NCBI GenBank assembly: GCA_946479475.1
Contig: CAMLGG010000148.1
Location: forward strand, 1 to 13,359
Source of the DNA: an uncultured Ideonella sp.
GTDB taxonomy: Bacteria > Pseudomonadota > Gammaproteobacteria > Burkholderiales > Burkholderiaceae
Length of the DNA: 13,359 nt
Direction of reading: 5' to 3'
Position numbers and translations under genes: made by a program. Positions 1 to 8,932 of this stretch are shown in pieces; position 1 is the stretch's first letter; each line of letters begins with the position of its first letter. Below the pieces are notes generated by a model. That model made no database searches. It saw only the letters and a list, made by a program, of their open reading frames with translations, and was not told the DNA's origin.

Positions 1-8
1 GCTCGCAT

Positions 9-48
9 CCCCTCGGGGGATCGACCGACGTACCCGTCGGGCGAGGGG
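9..48 (+). promoter_or_regulatory. Nested inverted repeat overlapping the uvrA-like ribosome-binding site
   Basis: An outer 7-bp stem, CCCCTCG (9-15) with CGAGGGG (42-48), encloses an inner perfect 6-bp stem, CCGACG (25-30) with CGTCGG (35-40), which has a 4-base loop. The 3' arm of the outer stem contains the purine-rich Shine-Dalgarno stretch GAGGGG (43-48), five bases before the ATG at 54. If the RNA folds this way the ribosome-binding site would be paired. It could instead be the terminator of an upstream gene outside the window, though no T-run follows. The pairing is seen in the sequence; any role is inferred. Confidence 0.4.
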
Positions 49-53
49 CTCCA

Positions 54-2441
<2,388 letters not shown>

Positions 2442-2453
2442 TCCTCACGCAGA

Positions 2454-2474
2454 CCAGCCCCGGCCCAGGGCTGG
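2454..2474 (+). terminator. Second tandem hairpin after the uvrA-like gene
   Basis: A perfect 7-bp stem, CCAGCCC (2454-2460) and GGGCTGG (2468-2474), has a 7-base loop. It begins four bases after the previous hairpin. No U-tract follows. Together the two hairpins form a plausible transcript end between the uvrA-like gene and the glycosidase gene. Confidence 0.45.
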
Positions 2475-2509
2475 ACGGTCGCTCAGCCGGGTTGCGGCAA
2501 GCTTCGACA

Positions 2510-2553
2510 ACTGGTCAGTCCAATCCGTGACGGAATGGATGACTGGTAAGTCC
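2510..2553. repeat. 12-bp direct repeat pair with 32-bp period (candidate operator)
   Basis: ACTGGTCAGTCC (2510-2521) recurs as ACTGGTAAGTCC (2542-2553), matching at 11 of 12 positions, with starts exactly 32 bp apart (about three helical turns). The core of the first copy, ACTG-GT-CAGT, is itself a perfect palindrome; the second copy departs by one base. The pair lies 58-101 bp before the glycosidase start codon, where operators or activator sites are expected. I see no convincing -35/-10 pair nearby. Confidence 0.4.
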
Positions 2554-2610
2554 GGTTTCCCGACGCCGCAGGCCATGTCCACAGGGGCGAGCGTCCGACA
2601 CGAGGTCCCC

Positions 2611-5190
2611 ATGAGAACGACGTTGTTGCGGCTGCTCTGCGCAGTCTTGTCGATGAGCGCCCCCTGGCTTGCCCACGCGCAGGCCTACCGCTGGGCCAAT
2701 GTGGCGATGGGCGGCGGCGGATTCGTCACCGCCGTGGTGCCGAGCAAGACGCAGAAGGGCCTGTTCTATGCCCGCACGGACGTCGGTGGCGCGTATCGAT
2801 GGGATGCGGCGAACTCGCGCTGGGTGCCGCTGCTGGACGGCGTGTCCGAGGACGACGTGGGCCTGCTCAGCGTCGAGGCCATCGCCCTGGACCCGAAGAA
2901 CAGCGCGGTGGTCTACCTGCTGGCAGGCGTGCCGTACTTCAGCGGCGGCAAGACGGTGGTCATGCGCTCCGTCGACCGCGGCGCCAGCTTCAGCCGCATC
3001 ACCGATGTGAGCGCGCTGTTGCGTGCCAACGGCAACGGGCTGGGCCGAGGCAACGGCGAGAGGATGCAGGTCGATCCGGGGAACAGCAACGTGCTGTACG
3101 TCGGCTCGCGCGGCAACGGCCTGTTCAAGAGCACGAACGCCGGTGCCAGCTTCACGCGGGTGGCCTCGCTGCCGGTGACCTCCACGGCCAACGAGAACGG
3201 CATCAGCTTCGTGCTGCTGGATCCGTCCAGTGTCAGCAACGGCGTTGCCCAGCGGATCTTCGTCGGCGTGTCGCGCTACGGCTCCGTGGGTGCCAACCTC
3301 TACCGCAGCGACAACGCGGGCGCCAGCTTCAGCCCGGTGGCGAACGCGCCGGGCGCGTACTTGCCGCAGCGCGCCGCGCTGGCGGGCGACGGCAGCCTCT
3401 ACATCACCTACGCCAACGGCTCCGGTCCCCACGGCGATTGGCGGACCCTGAACCCGCCCGAGCCCATGGATGACGGCCGGGTGTGGAAGTACAACGTGGC
3501 CAGCGGTGCCTGGACGGATGTCACGCCGGGCGGCCTGAGCAGGCCCTTCTCCGGCGTGTCGGTCGACCCTGGCAACCCGCAACGCGTGCTGATCTCGACC
3601 ATCAACACCTACATGCAGCAGGGCAACGCGTGGGGTGACCACTTCTTCCTCACCACGAACGGTGGCGCGACGTGGACCGACGTGGTCGCACGAGGCTTCG
3701 AGCAGGACGCCAACGGGATCGACTGGATCAAGGGCTATTCGATCCACTGGGCGAGCTCGATCGAGTTCGATCCCTTCAACCCCGCCGCGGCATGGGTGAC
3801 CTCGGGCAACGGCGTCTTCCGCACGGCCAACCTCGACGCCGTTCCGACGCGCTGGAGCTTCACGGTCAAGGGCCTGGAGGAAACGGTGCCGCTGGGCGTG
3901 CAGAGCGTGGCCGGCGGGCCGCTGCTGTCGGTGATCGGCGATTACGACGGCTTCCGCCACACCGACATCAACGCCTACGTGCCGGTCCACCAGCCCCCCA
4001 TGGGGACCACGACCGGCCTGGCCGTCGCGCCGGCCAAGACGACGGTGGCGGTCCGCGTCGGATCGAAGATGTACCGGTCGGCCGACACCGGCGCCACCTG
4101 GGTGGAGGTCGGGGGCATCAAGGGCACCCAGGGGACCGTGGCCCTGTCGGCAGACGGGGCCACCCTGCTGCACACCTTTGCCAATGCGGACGGCACCTAT
4201 GCGACGTATCGCAGCACGAACTTCACCAGCGGCAGTCCCGCCTGGACCGCTGTGAGCGGGCTCACGGGCAGCGCGGTGCGGCCGATCGGCGATCCGGTCG
4301 ACGCCACCAGGTTCTACGCCTACGACAGCAACGGCACGGTGAAGGTCAGCACCGATGGCGGAGCCAGTTTCAGCAACGCCGCCACCCTGGACGCCGGCGG
4401 GTCCACGCTGCTGCGCGCCGCCCCCGGCCGCACCGGGGATGTGTGGGTGGCACTCAGGGGCGGCGGCCTGGCGCGGTCGACCAACTCCGGCACGTCCTTC
4501 ACCAGGCTTTCCGGCGTGACGTACTGCGGCGCGGTCGGCTTCGGCAAGGCACCGGCCGGCAAGACCTATCCGATGGTGTTCATCTGGGGCGCCGTGGGGA
4601 CGGGACCGCGCGGGATCTACCGCTCGTCGGATGCGGGCGCAAGCTGGGTGCGTGTCAACGACGACGCGCACGAGTTCGGCGGTCCCGGCAATGGCCAGTT
4701 CGTGAGCGGCGACATGAACGTCGAAGGACGCGTCTACATGAGCACCGTGGGCCGCGGCATCGTCTACGGAGGGGCCGTCGCGACACGCCTTTCGGCCCGT
4801 CACAGCGCCAGGTGCGCGGATGTGGACGGTGCCAGCAAGATCGCTGGTGCACCGCTGGCCCAGCGAGCCTGCACCTCTGGTGACGACCAGCTCTGGGCTT
4901 TCCTGGACGGGGGCGCCGGCTCGTGGCGCTTGAAGGTCCGGCACAGCGGCATGTGCATGGACCTGGCGAGCCAAAGCACGGCCACCAACGTGGGCCTGGT
5001 GCAGGCCGCGTGCACGAGCGCACCCAGCCAGCAATGGGCCAGCGAGGACATGGGCAACGGCTGGTTCCGGCTGAAATCGCTCTACAGCGGCCTTTGCATG
5101 GACGTCAGTGGCGGCAGCCTGGCCGACGGCGCCAGGGTGGTCCAGTTCACCTGTTCGACATCCACCAGCCAGCAATGGCGGCGCAACTGA
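2611..5190 (+). CDS. Secreted GH74-family beta-propeller glycosidase (xyloglucanase-like) with C-terminal ricin-type lectin domain
   Basis: The predicted protein has 859 residues. Residues 1-25 form a Sec signal peptide ending AHAQA. The next ~695 residues resemble GH74 enzymes, which have two seven-bladed propellers, cleave xyloglucan or related beta-1,4-glucans, and carry BNR/sialidase-like repeats such as S-x-D-x-G-x-S-F/W. The hallmark R-T-D-V-G-G is at 55-60 (Asp57), and G-D-Y-D-G-F at 443-448 supplies Asp444. These match the two catalytic aspartates known in GH74, so the enzyme is probably active. Residues ~724-859 form a ricin-B-type carbohydrate-binding domain with three QxW repeats (Gln760, Gln807, Gln854) and paired cysteines. 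A longer reading from 2527 exists, but only the ATG at 2611 starts directly with a signal peptide, and it has GAGG five bases upstream. The gene is single, bounded by hairpins on both sides. The exact substrate cannot be told from sequence. Confidence 0.85.
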   Translation: MRTTLLRLLCAVLSMSAPWLAHAQAYRWANVAMGGGGFVTAVVPSKTQKGLFYARTDVGGAYRWDAANSRWVPLLDGVSEDDVGLLSVEAIALDPKNSAVVYLLAGVPYFSGGKTVVMRSVDRGASFSRITDVSALLRANGNGLGRGNGERMQVDPGNSNVLYVGSRGNGLFKSTNAGASFTRVASLPVTSTANENGISFVLLDPSSVSNGVAQRIFVGVSRYGSVGANLYRSDNAGASFSPVANAPGAYLPQRAALAGDGSLYITYANGSGPHGDWRTLNPPEPMDDGRVWKYNVASGAWTDVTPGGLSRPFSGVSVDPGNPQRVLISTINTYMQQGNAWGDHFFLTTNGGATWTDVVARGFEQDANGIDWIKGYSIHWASSIEFDPFNPAAAWVTSGNGVFRTANLDAVPTRWSFTVKGLEETVPLGVQSVAGGPLLSVIGDYDGFRHTDINAYVPVHQPPMGTTTGLAVAPAKTTVAVRVGSKMYRSADTGATWVEVGGIKGTQGTVALSADGATLLHTFANADGTYATYRSTNFTSGSPAWTAVSGLTGSAVRPIGDPVDATRFYAYDSNGTVKVSTDGGASFSNAATLDAGGSTLLRAAPGRTGDVWVALRGGGLARSTNSGTSFTRLSGVTYCGAVGFGKAPAGKTYPMVFIWGAVGTGPRGIYRSSDAGASWVRVNDDAHEFGGPGNGQFVSGDMNVEGRVYMSTVGRGIVYGGAVATRLSARHSARCADVDGASKIAGAPLAQRACTSGDDQLWAFLDGGAGSWRLKVRHSGMCMDLASQSTATNVGLVQAACTSAPSQQWASEDMGNGWFRLKSLYSGLCMDVSGGSLADGARVVQFTCSTSTSQQWRRN

Positions 5191-5223
5191 GGTCCGGCGC
5201 GGGATAGGCGCGGCGTCCGGACC
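5191..5223 (+). terminator. Hairpin immediately after the GH74 gene
   Basis: A perfect 7-bp inverted repeat, GGTCCGG (5191-5197) and CCGGACC (5217-5223), starts at the first base after the TGA. The GC-rich loop contains a further GCGC/GCGC pairing option. No T-run follows. It probably ends the glycosidase transcript and separates it from the PHB operon. Confidence 0.45.
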
Positions 5224-5245
5224 CTGCCGCGCCTGGCGGAGGATC

Positions 5246-5294
5246 TGTCCGGATCACAGGCAGGAGTGGTGGCCGGATGTCCGATGGCCGGACA
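5246..5294. promoter_or_regulatory. Candidate enhancer-binding-protein sites (upstream activating sequence)
   Basis: The sequence TGTCCG-ATGGC-CGGACA (5278-5294) is a 17-bp palindrome with perfect 6-bp half-sites and a 5-bp spacer. Exactly 32 bp upstream, 5246-5262 repeats the same layout: TGTCCG, a 5-bp spacer, then CAGGCA, which matches 4 of 6 positions of the second half-site. A further GTCCG at 5215-5219 continues the 32-bp phase but overlaps the hairpin. Relative to the start predicted from the sigma-54 promoter (about 5398), the sites lie at roughly -153 to -104. That is the usual distance for activators of sigma-54 promoters. No regulator gene is in the window. Confidence 0.5.
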
Positions 5295-5371
5295 GCGTGG
5301 CACCGCTCGACCGCCTTCACGCCAGCGCGCCCACGGGGCCGGCTCGGGACTTGCCCTAGCCTGGCGCGTCT

Positions 5372-5387
5372 CGGCACGGCCATTGCA
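5372..5387 (+). promoter_or_regulatory. Sigma-54 (RpoN) -24/-12 promoter for the PHB-uptake operon
   Basis: The site reads CGGCACG (5372-5378), four bases, TTGCA (5383-5387). The sigma-54 consensus is TGGCACG-N4-TTGCA/T, so only the first base differs. The invariant GG (5373-5374) and GC (5385-5386) have the required 10-base separation. Transcription would begin near 5398, giving a leader of about 26 bases that contains the ribosome-binding site at 5408-5414. No comparable sigma-70 -35/-10 pair is evident here. Confidence 0.7.
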
Positions 5388-5407
5388 CTGTCTCTGCGAT
5401 TCCAACC

Positions 5408-5414
5408 AAGGAGA
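5408..5414 (+). promoter_or_regulatory. Ribosome-binding site fixing the binding-protein start
   Basis: AAGGAGA lies nine bases before the ATG at 5424. It supports that start over the in-frame ATG at 5277, which would place the promoter and upstream sites inside the coding region. The same AAGGAGACA string recurs at 6655-6663 before the depolymerase gene. Confidence 0.75.
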
Positions 5415-5423
5415 CAGATCCCC

Positions 5424-6620
5424 ATGCTGCGCCGCGCCGCCTCCCGACGCCTTCTTGCCCTGTGCCTCGCCGCGACCACGTCCGCCGCCTGGGCCGCCGG
5501 CAGCGAGATCCGCATCGCCCACATCCACTCGCTCACCGGCCCGCTGGAGGCCTACGGCAAGCAGACGACCGTCGGCTTCAACCTCGGCCTGCAATACGCC
5601 ACCGGCGGCACGATGACGGTCGCGGGCAAGAAGCTCGTCGTGATCGAGAAGGACGACCAGGGCAAGCCCGACGTGGGCAAGAGCCTGCTCGCCGCGGCCT
5701 ACTCGGACGACAAGGCCGACGTCGCCGTCGGGCCGACCTCCTCCGGCGTCGCGCTGGCCATGCTGCCGGTGGCCGAGGAGTACAAGAAGATCCTGCTGGT
5801 CGAGCCGGCGGTGGCCGACTCCATCACCGGCGACAAGTGGAACAAGTACATCTTCCGCACCGGCCGCAACTCCTCGCAGGACGCGATCTCGAACGCGGTC
5901 GCGCTGGACAAGCCAGGCACCGTGATCGCCACGCTGGCGCAGGACTACGCCTTCGGCCGTGACGGCGTGAAGGCCTTCAAGGACGCGCTGAAGAACGCGA
6001 AGATCGTCCACGAGGAGTACCTGCCGCAGAACACGACCGACTTCACCGCCGGCATCCAGCGCGTGGTCGACGCGCTCAAGGGGCAGAGCGGTCGCAAGGT
6101 CATCGAGGTGATCTGGGCCGGCGGCACGCCGCCCTACAACGCGCTGGCCGCGCAGGAGCTGGCCAAGCGCTACCAGATCGAGGTCTTCACCGGCGGCAAC
6201 ATCCTGCCGGCCATGGCGGCGTACAAGAACTTCCCCGGCATGGAGGGCGCCACCTACTACTACTTCGGCATCCCGAAGAACCCGGTCAACGAGTGGCTGG
6301 TGGCCAACCACTACAAGCAGTTCAAGGCCCCGCCGGACTTCTTCACCGCGGGCGGCATGACGGCCGCCATCGCCATCGTCGAAGCGTTGAAGAAGACGAA
6401 TGGCGATGCCTCGCCGAACAAGCTCATCGCCGCGATGGAGGGCATGAGCTTCGAGTCGCCCAAGGGGAAGATGACCTTCCGCAAGGAGGATCACCAGGCG
6501 ATGCAGAGCATGTACCACTTCAAGATCAAGGTGGACCCGGCTTTCGCCTGGGGCGTGCCGGAGCTGGTTCGTGAGATCAAGCCGGAAGAGATGAACGTTC
6601 CGATCCGCAACAAACGCTGA
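5424..6620 (+). CDS. Periplasmic substrate-binding protein of a HAAT (branched-chain amino acid-type) ABC importer; ligand possibly 3-hydroxybutyrate or its oligomers
   Basis: The protein has 398 residues. A Sec signal peptide (1-24, basic MLRRAASRR start, cut after AWA) precedes a two-lobe type 1 periplasmic-binding fold of the LivJ/AmiC kind (Peripla_BP_6). The N-terminal strand R-I-A-H-I-H-S-L-T-G-P, the ligand-region G-P-T-S-S-G at 103-108, and E-P-A-V-A-D-S at 127-133 fit this family. The protein would capture its ligand in the periplasm and deliver it to the two permeases encoded downstream. Homology alone gives 'branched-chain amino acid binding protein', but family members also bind amides, urea and carboxylates. 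The neighbouring secreted PHB depolymerase and 3HB-oligomer hydrolase favour a hydroxyacid ligand. This is the first gene after the sigma-54 promoter. The next gene follows after 47 bases with no terminator. Confidence 0.88.
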   Translation: MLRRAASRRLLALCLAATTSAAWAAGSEIRIAHIHSLTGPLEAYGKQTTVGFNLGLQYATGGTMTVAGKKLVVIEKDDQGKPDVGKSLLAAAYSDDKADVAVGPTSSGVALAMLPVAEEYKKILLVEPAVADSITGDKWNKYIFRTGRNSSQDAISNAVALDKPGTVIATLAQDYAFGRDGVKAFKDALKNAKIVHEEYLPQNTTDFTAGIQRVVDALKGQSGRKVIEVIWAGGTPPYNALAAQELAKRYQIEVFTGGNILPAMAAYKNFPGMEGATYYYFGIPKNPVNEWLVANHYKQFKAPPDFFTAGGMTAAIAIVEALKKTNGDASPNKLIAAMEGMSFESPKGKMTFRKEDHQAMQSMYHFKIKVDPAFAWGVPELVREIKPEEMNVPIRNKR

Positions 6621-6667
6621 TCGACCAGGCCCCAGAGCCCGGACCACAAGCCACAAGGAGACAAGCC

Positions 6668-8173
6668 ATGAAGCCGCTCGCCCACCGGGCGGGCGCGGTC
6701 GCGGCGTCAGTGTTCGCCGCGTTCGCTGCCTGCTCATCCTCAGCCGCCGTGGTGACGCTGCCGCAGCTGAACATCGACAAGACCCAGGTCAGCGTCTCGG
6801 GTCTGTCCTCGGGCGGCTTCATGGCCAACCAGCTGGGCTACGCCTACTCGGCCACCTTCAAGGGCGTGGGCGTGTTCGCCGGCGGGCCCTACATGTGCGC
6901 CGGCCACAGCAACTACACGGCCTGCATGTACAACGCCTCGATCACGAGCGGCATGCTGAACACGATGCAGGCCGACCTGAACAACTGGAGCGGCACGGCC
7001 AACGACGCGCTTTCGAACGTCGCGGCCCAGAAGGTCTTCATGTTCGTGGGCACCAGCGACTACACCGTCGGGCCCAACCCGATGAACGCGGTGCAGACGC
7101 AGTACGCGAACAACGGCGTCACCGCGGCCAACCTGAGCTACGTGCAGCGCAGCGGCACGGCCCACGTCTTCCCCACCGACTTCGACTCCGCCGGCAACAA
7201 CAGCTGCGGCAGCAGCGCCTCGCCCTACATCGCCAACTGCGGCTACGACGGCGCCAAGGCCGCGCTGGGCAAGTTCTACGGCACGCTCAACGCCCGCAAC
7301 AACGCGCCTTCGGCAGCCAACTACCTAGAGTTCGACCAGACGCCCTACACGGCCGGCAACCCCGGCATGGCCGCCACGGGCTGGGCCTACGTGCCCGCCA
7401 ATTGCGCAAGCGGCTCGCAGTGCAGGTTGCACGTGGCGCTGCACGGCTGCCAGCAGAACTACGCGACCATCGGCGACAAGTTCATCCGCAACACCGGCTA
7501 CACGCGCTGGGCCGACACCAACAGCATCGTCGTCCTCTTCCCGCAGACCCGGGTCGACAACACCAGCCGGCAGACGTCGGCCAGCGGCTCGCTCGCCAAC
7601 CCCAACGGCTGCTGGGACTGGATAGGCTGGTACGGCGGCAACTTCGCGCAGAAGGCCGGCACGCAGATGGCGGCCATCAAGGCGATGGTGGATCGCGTGT
7701 CCTCCGGCTCGGGCGGCGGGGGCGGCGGCACGCTGCCCGCGCCCACCGGCGTGGCCACGTCCAACGCCACCGACACGACGATGACGATCGCGTGGGACGC
7801 CGTGAGTGGCGCGGCCGGCTACCACGTGTTCCGCAACGGCGGCCAGGTCGACACCTCGCTCGTCACGGCCACCAGCTACCTCGACACCGGCCTCACGCCC
7901 GCGACCACCTACTCCTGGACCGTGGCGGCCGTCGACGGCAACGGCGCGCAGGGCGCGATGTCGTCGCCGGCCAGCGGCACGACCACCGGCGCTGCGCCCA
8001 CTTGCTACACCGCGAGCAACTACGCCCACACGACGGCCGGCCGCGCCCACCAGAGCGGCGGCTACGCCTACGCCAACGGCTCCAACCAGAACATGGGCCT
8101 GTGGAACGTCTTCGTCGTCACCACGCTGAAGCAAACGGCTCCGAACTACTACGTGATCGGCACGTGCCCCTGA
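6668..8173 (+). CDS. phaZ: Extracellular short-chain PHA (PHB) depolymerase, type 2 catalytic domain, with FN3 linker and C-terminal domain
   Basis: This 501-residue secreted esterase hydrolyses poly(3-hydroxybutyrate). After a signal peptide (~1-26) the lipase box G-L-S-S-G is at 45-49 (nucleophile Ser47). Asp131 (in GTSDYT) and His166 (in GTAHVF) complete the triad, and the oxyanion-hole motif L-H-G-C-Q-Q starts at 258 (His259, Cys261). The box-Asp-His-oxyanion order is that of the circularly permuted type 2 domain. The spacing closely matches the Penicillium funiculosum enzyme (Ser39, Asp121, His155). A Ser/Gly linker (~346-354) leads to a fibronectin type III domain (~356-440). A 56-residue C-terminal module follows, bounded by Cys446 and Cys500 and probably polymer-binding. 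The signal region contains F-A-A-C (19-22), a weak lipobox, so surface anchoring is possible. AAGGAG lies seven bases before the ATG. The stop codon directly abuts the next start (TGAATG), so the gene is an integral part of the transporter operon. Confidence 0.9.
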   Translation: MKPLAHRAGAVAASVFAAFAACSSSAAVVTLPQLNIDKTQVSVSGLSSGGFMANQLGYAYSATFKGVGVFAGGPYMCAGHSNYTACMYNASITSGMLNTMQADLNNWSGTANDALSNVAAQKVFMFVGTSDYTVGPNPMNAVQTQYANNGVTAANLSYVQRSGTAHVFPTDFDSAGNNSCGSSASPYIANCGYDGAKAALGKFYGTLNARNNAPSAANYLEFDQTPYTAGNPGMAATGWAYVPANCASGSQCRLHVALHGCQQNYATIGDKFIRNTGYTRWADTNSIVVLFPQTRVDNTSRQTSASGSLANPNGCWDWIGWYGGNFAQKAGTQMAAIKAMVDRVSSGSGGGGGGTLPAPTGVATSNATDTTMTIAWDAVSGAAGYHVFRNGGQVDTSLVTATSYLDTGLTPATTYSWTVAAVDGNGAQGAMSSPASGTTTGAAPTCYTASNYAHTTAGRAHQSGGYAYANGSNQNMGLWNVFVVTTLKQTAPNYYVIGTCP

Positions 8174-8932
8174 ATGCTTGAAACCAGAAACCTGACCATC
8201 CGCTTCGGGGGCCACGTGGCGGTGGACCACGTGAGCTGCGCTTTCGCCCCCGGCACGCTCACCGCGATCGTCGGGCCGAACGGCGCGGGCAAGACAACCT
8301 ACTTCAACCTCGTTTCCGGGCAACTGCCGGCGAGCGAGGGGCAGGTGCTGCTGGACGGCATGGACGTGACGCGGTTGAGCGCACCATTGCGCACCCGCCG
8401 TGGCCTGGGCCGCGCCTTCCAGCTCACGCAGCTCTTCCCGAACCTCACCGTGCAGGAGAACGTGCGCCTCGCAGTGCAGGCGCGGCATGGCGGCGGCCTG
8501 AACCTGTGGCAGGTCTGGCTGGATCGCCGGGACTGGCTGGAGGAGGCGCGCGAGATCCTGGCGAGCGTGCACCTGCTGGACCGGCGCGACGCCGCCGCCG
8601 CCAGCCTGCCGCATGGCGACCAGCGCAAGCTCGAAGTGGCGCTGCTGATGGCACTGGAGCCGCGCGTCTACATGTTCGACGAGCCCACCGCCGGCATGAG
8701 CGTGGACGAAGTGCCGGTGGTGCTCGACCTCATCCGCGCGCTGAAGGCGAGGGCCGACTGCACCATCCTGCTGGTCGAGCACAAGATGGACGTGGTGCGC
8801 GAGCTGGCCGACCGCATCGTCGTGCTGCACAACGGTGCATTGGTGGCCGATGGCGACCCGGCGACGGTGATCGCCTCGGACGTCGTGCAACAAGCCTACC
8901 TGGGCACGGCACCGGTCGAGGAGGCCGCATGA
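8174..8932 (+). CDS. ABC importer ATPase, LivG/UrtD type
   Basis: This 252-residue cytoplasmic ATPase is one of two that power the importer. Walker A GPNGAGKTT is at 34-42 and the Q-loop lies in GRAFQLTQLFPNLTVQENV. Walker B ends in DEP at 169-171, and the H-loop His is in LVEHKMD. The signature is unusual: S-L-P-H-G-D-Q-R at 144-151, with Asp where most family members have Glu or Gln (LSxGE/Q). The ATG begins the base after the depolymerase stop, and no Shine-Dalgarno sequence is visible upstream, so translation is probably coupled to phaZ. The 3' end overlaps the next gene by four bases (ATGA). Confidence 0.92.
   Translation: MLETRNLTIRFGGHVAVDHVSCAFAPGTLTAIVGPNGAGKTTYFNLVSGQLPASEGQVLLDGMDVTRLSAPLRTRRGLGRAFQLTQLFPNLTVQENVRLAVQARHGGGLNLWQVWLDRRDWLEEAREILASVHLLDRRDAAAASLPHGDQRKLEVALLMALEPRVYMFDEPTAGMSVDEVPVVLDLIRALKARADCTILLVEHKMDVVRELADRIVVLHNGALVADGDPATVIASDVVQQAYLGTAPVEEAA

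Noticed and set aside
2527..2610. N-terminal extension of the GH74 protein starting at 2527
   Set aside because: It would put 28 hydrophilic residues before a perfect signal peptide and overlap the second repeat copy; the ATG at 2611 is better.
2515..5175. Very long minus-strand open frame of 886 codons opposite the GH74 gene
   Set aside because: It mirrors the plus-strand gene, which has a signal peptide, catalytic motifs and a lectin domain. The antisense product is rich in Arg, Ala, Gly, His and Val with no recognisable domain, as expected for a GC-rich shadow frame.
5277..5423. N-terminal extension of the binding protein starting at 5277
   Set aside because: It would place the sigma-54 promoter and part of the palindrome inside the coding region and bury the signal peptide; AAGGAGA supports the ATG at 5424.
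5082..6737. 551-codon minus-strand frame across the PHB promoter region and the binding-protein gene
   Set aside because: It overlaps a clear family protein, the sigma-54 promoter and the ends of two genes. Its composition is low-complexity and no motif is recognisable.
7711..7729. G/GGC-rich run in phaZ as a possible phase-variable repeat
   Set aside because: It encodes a normal Gly-rich interdomain linker, and the homopolymer stretch is too short to suggest slippage control.
7325..8893. 522-codon minus-strand frame across phaZ and the first ATPase gene
   Set aside because: It covers two well-supported plus-strand genes and has no domain of its own.
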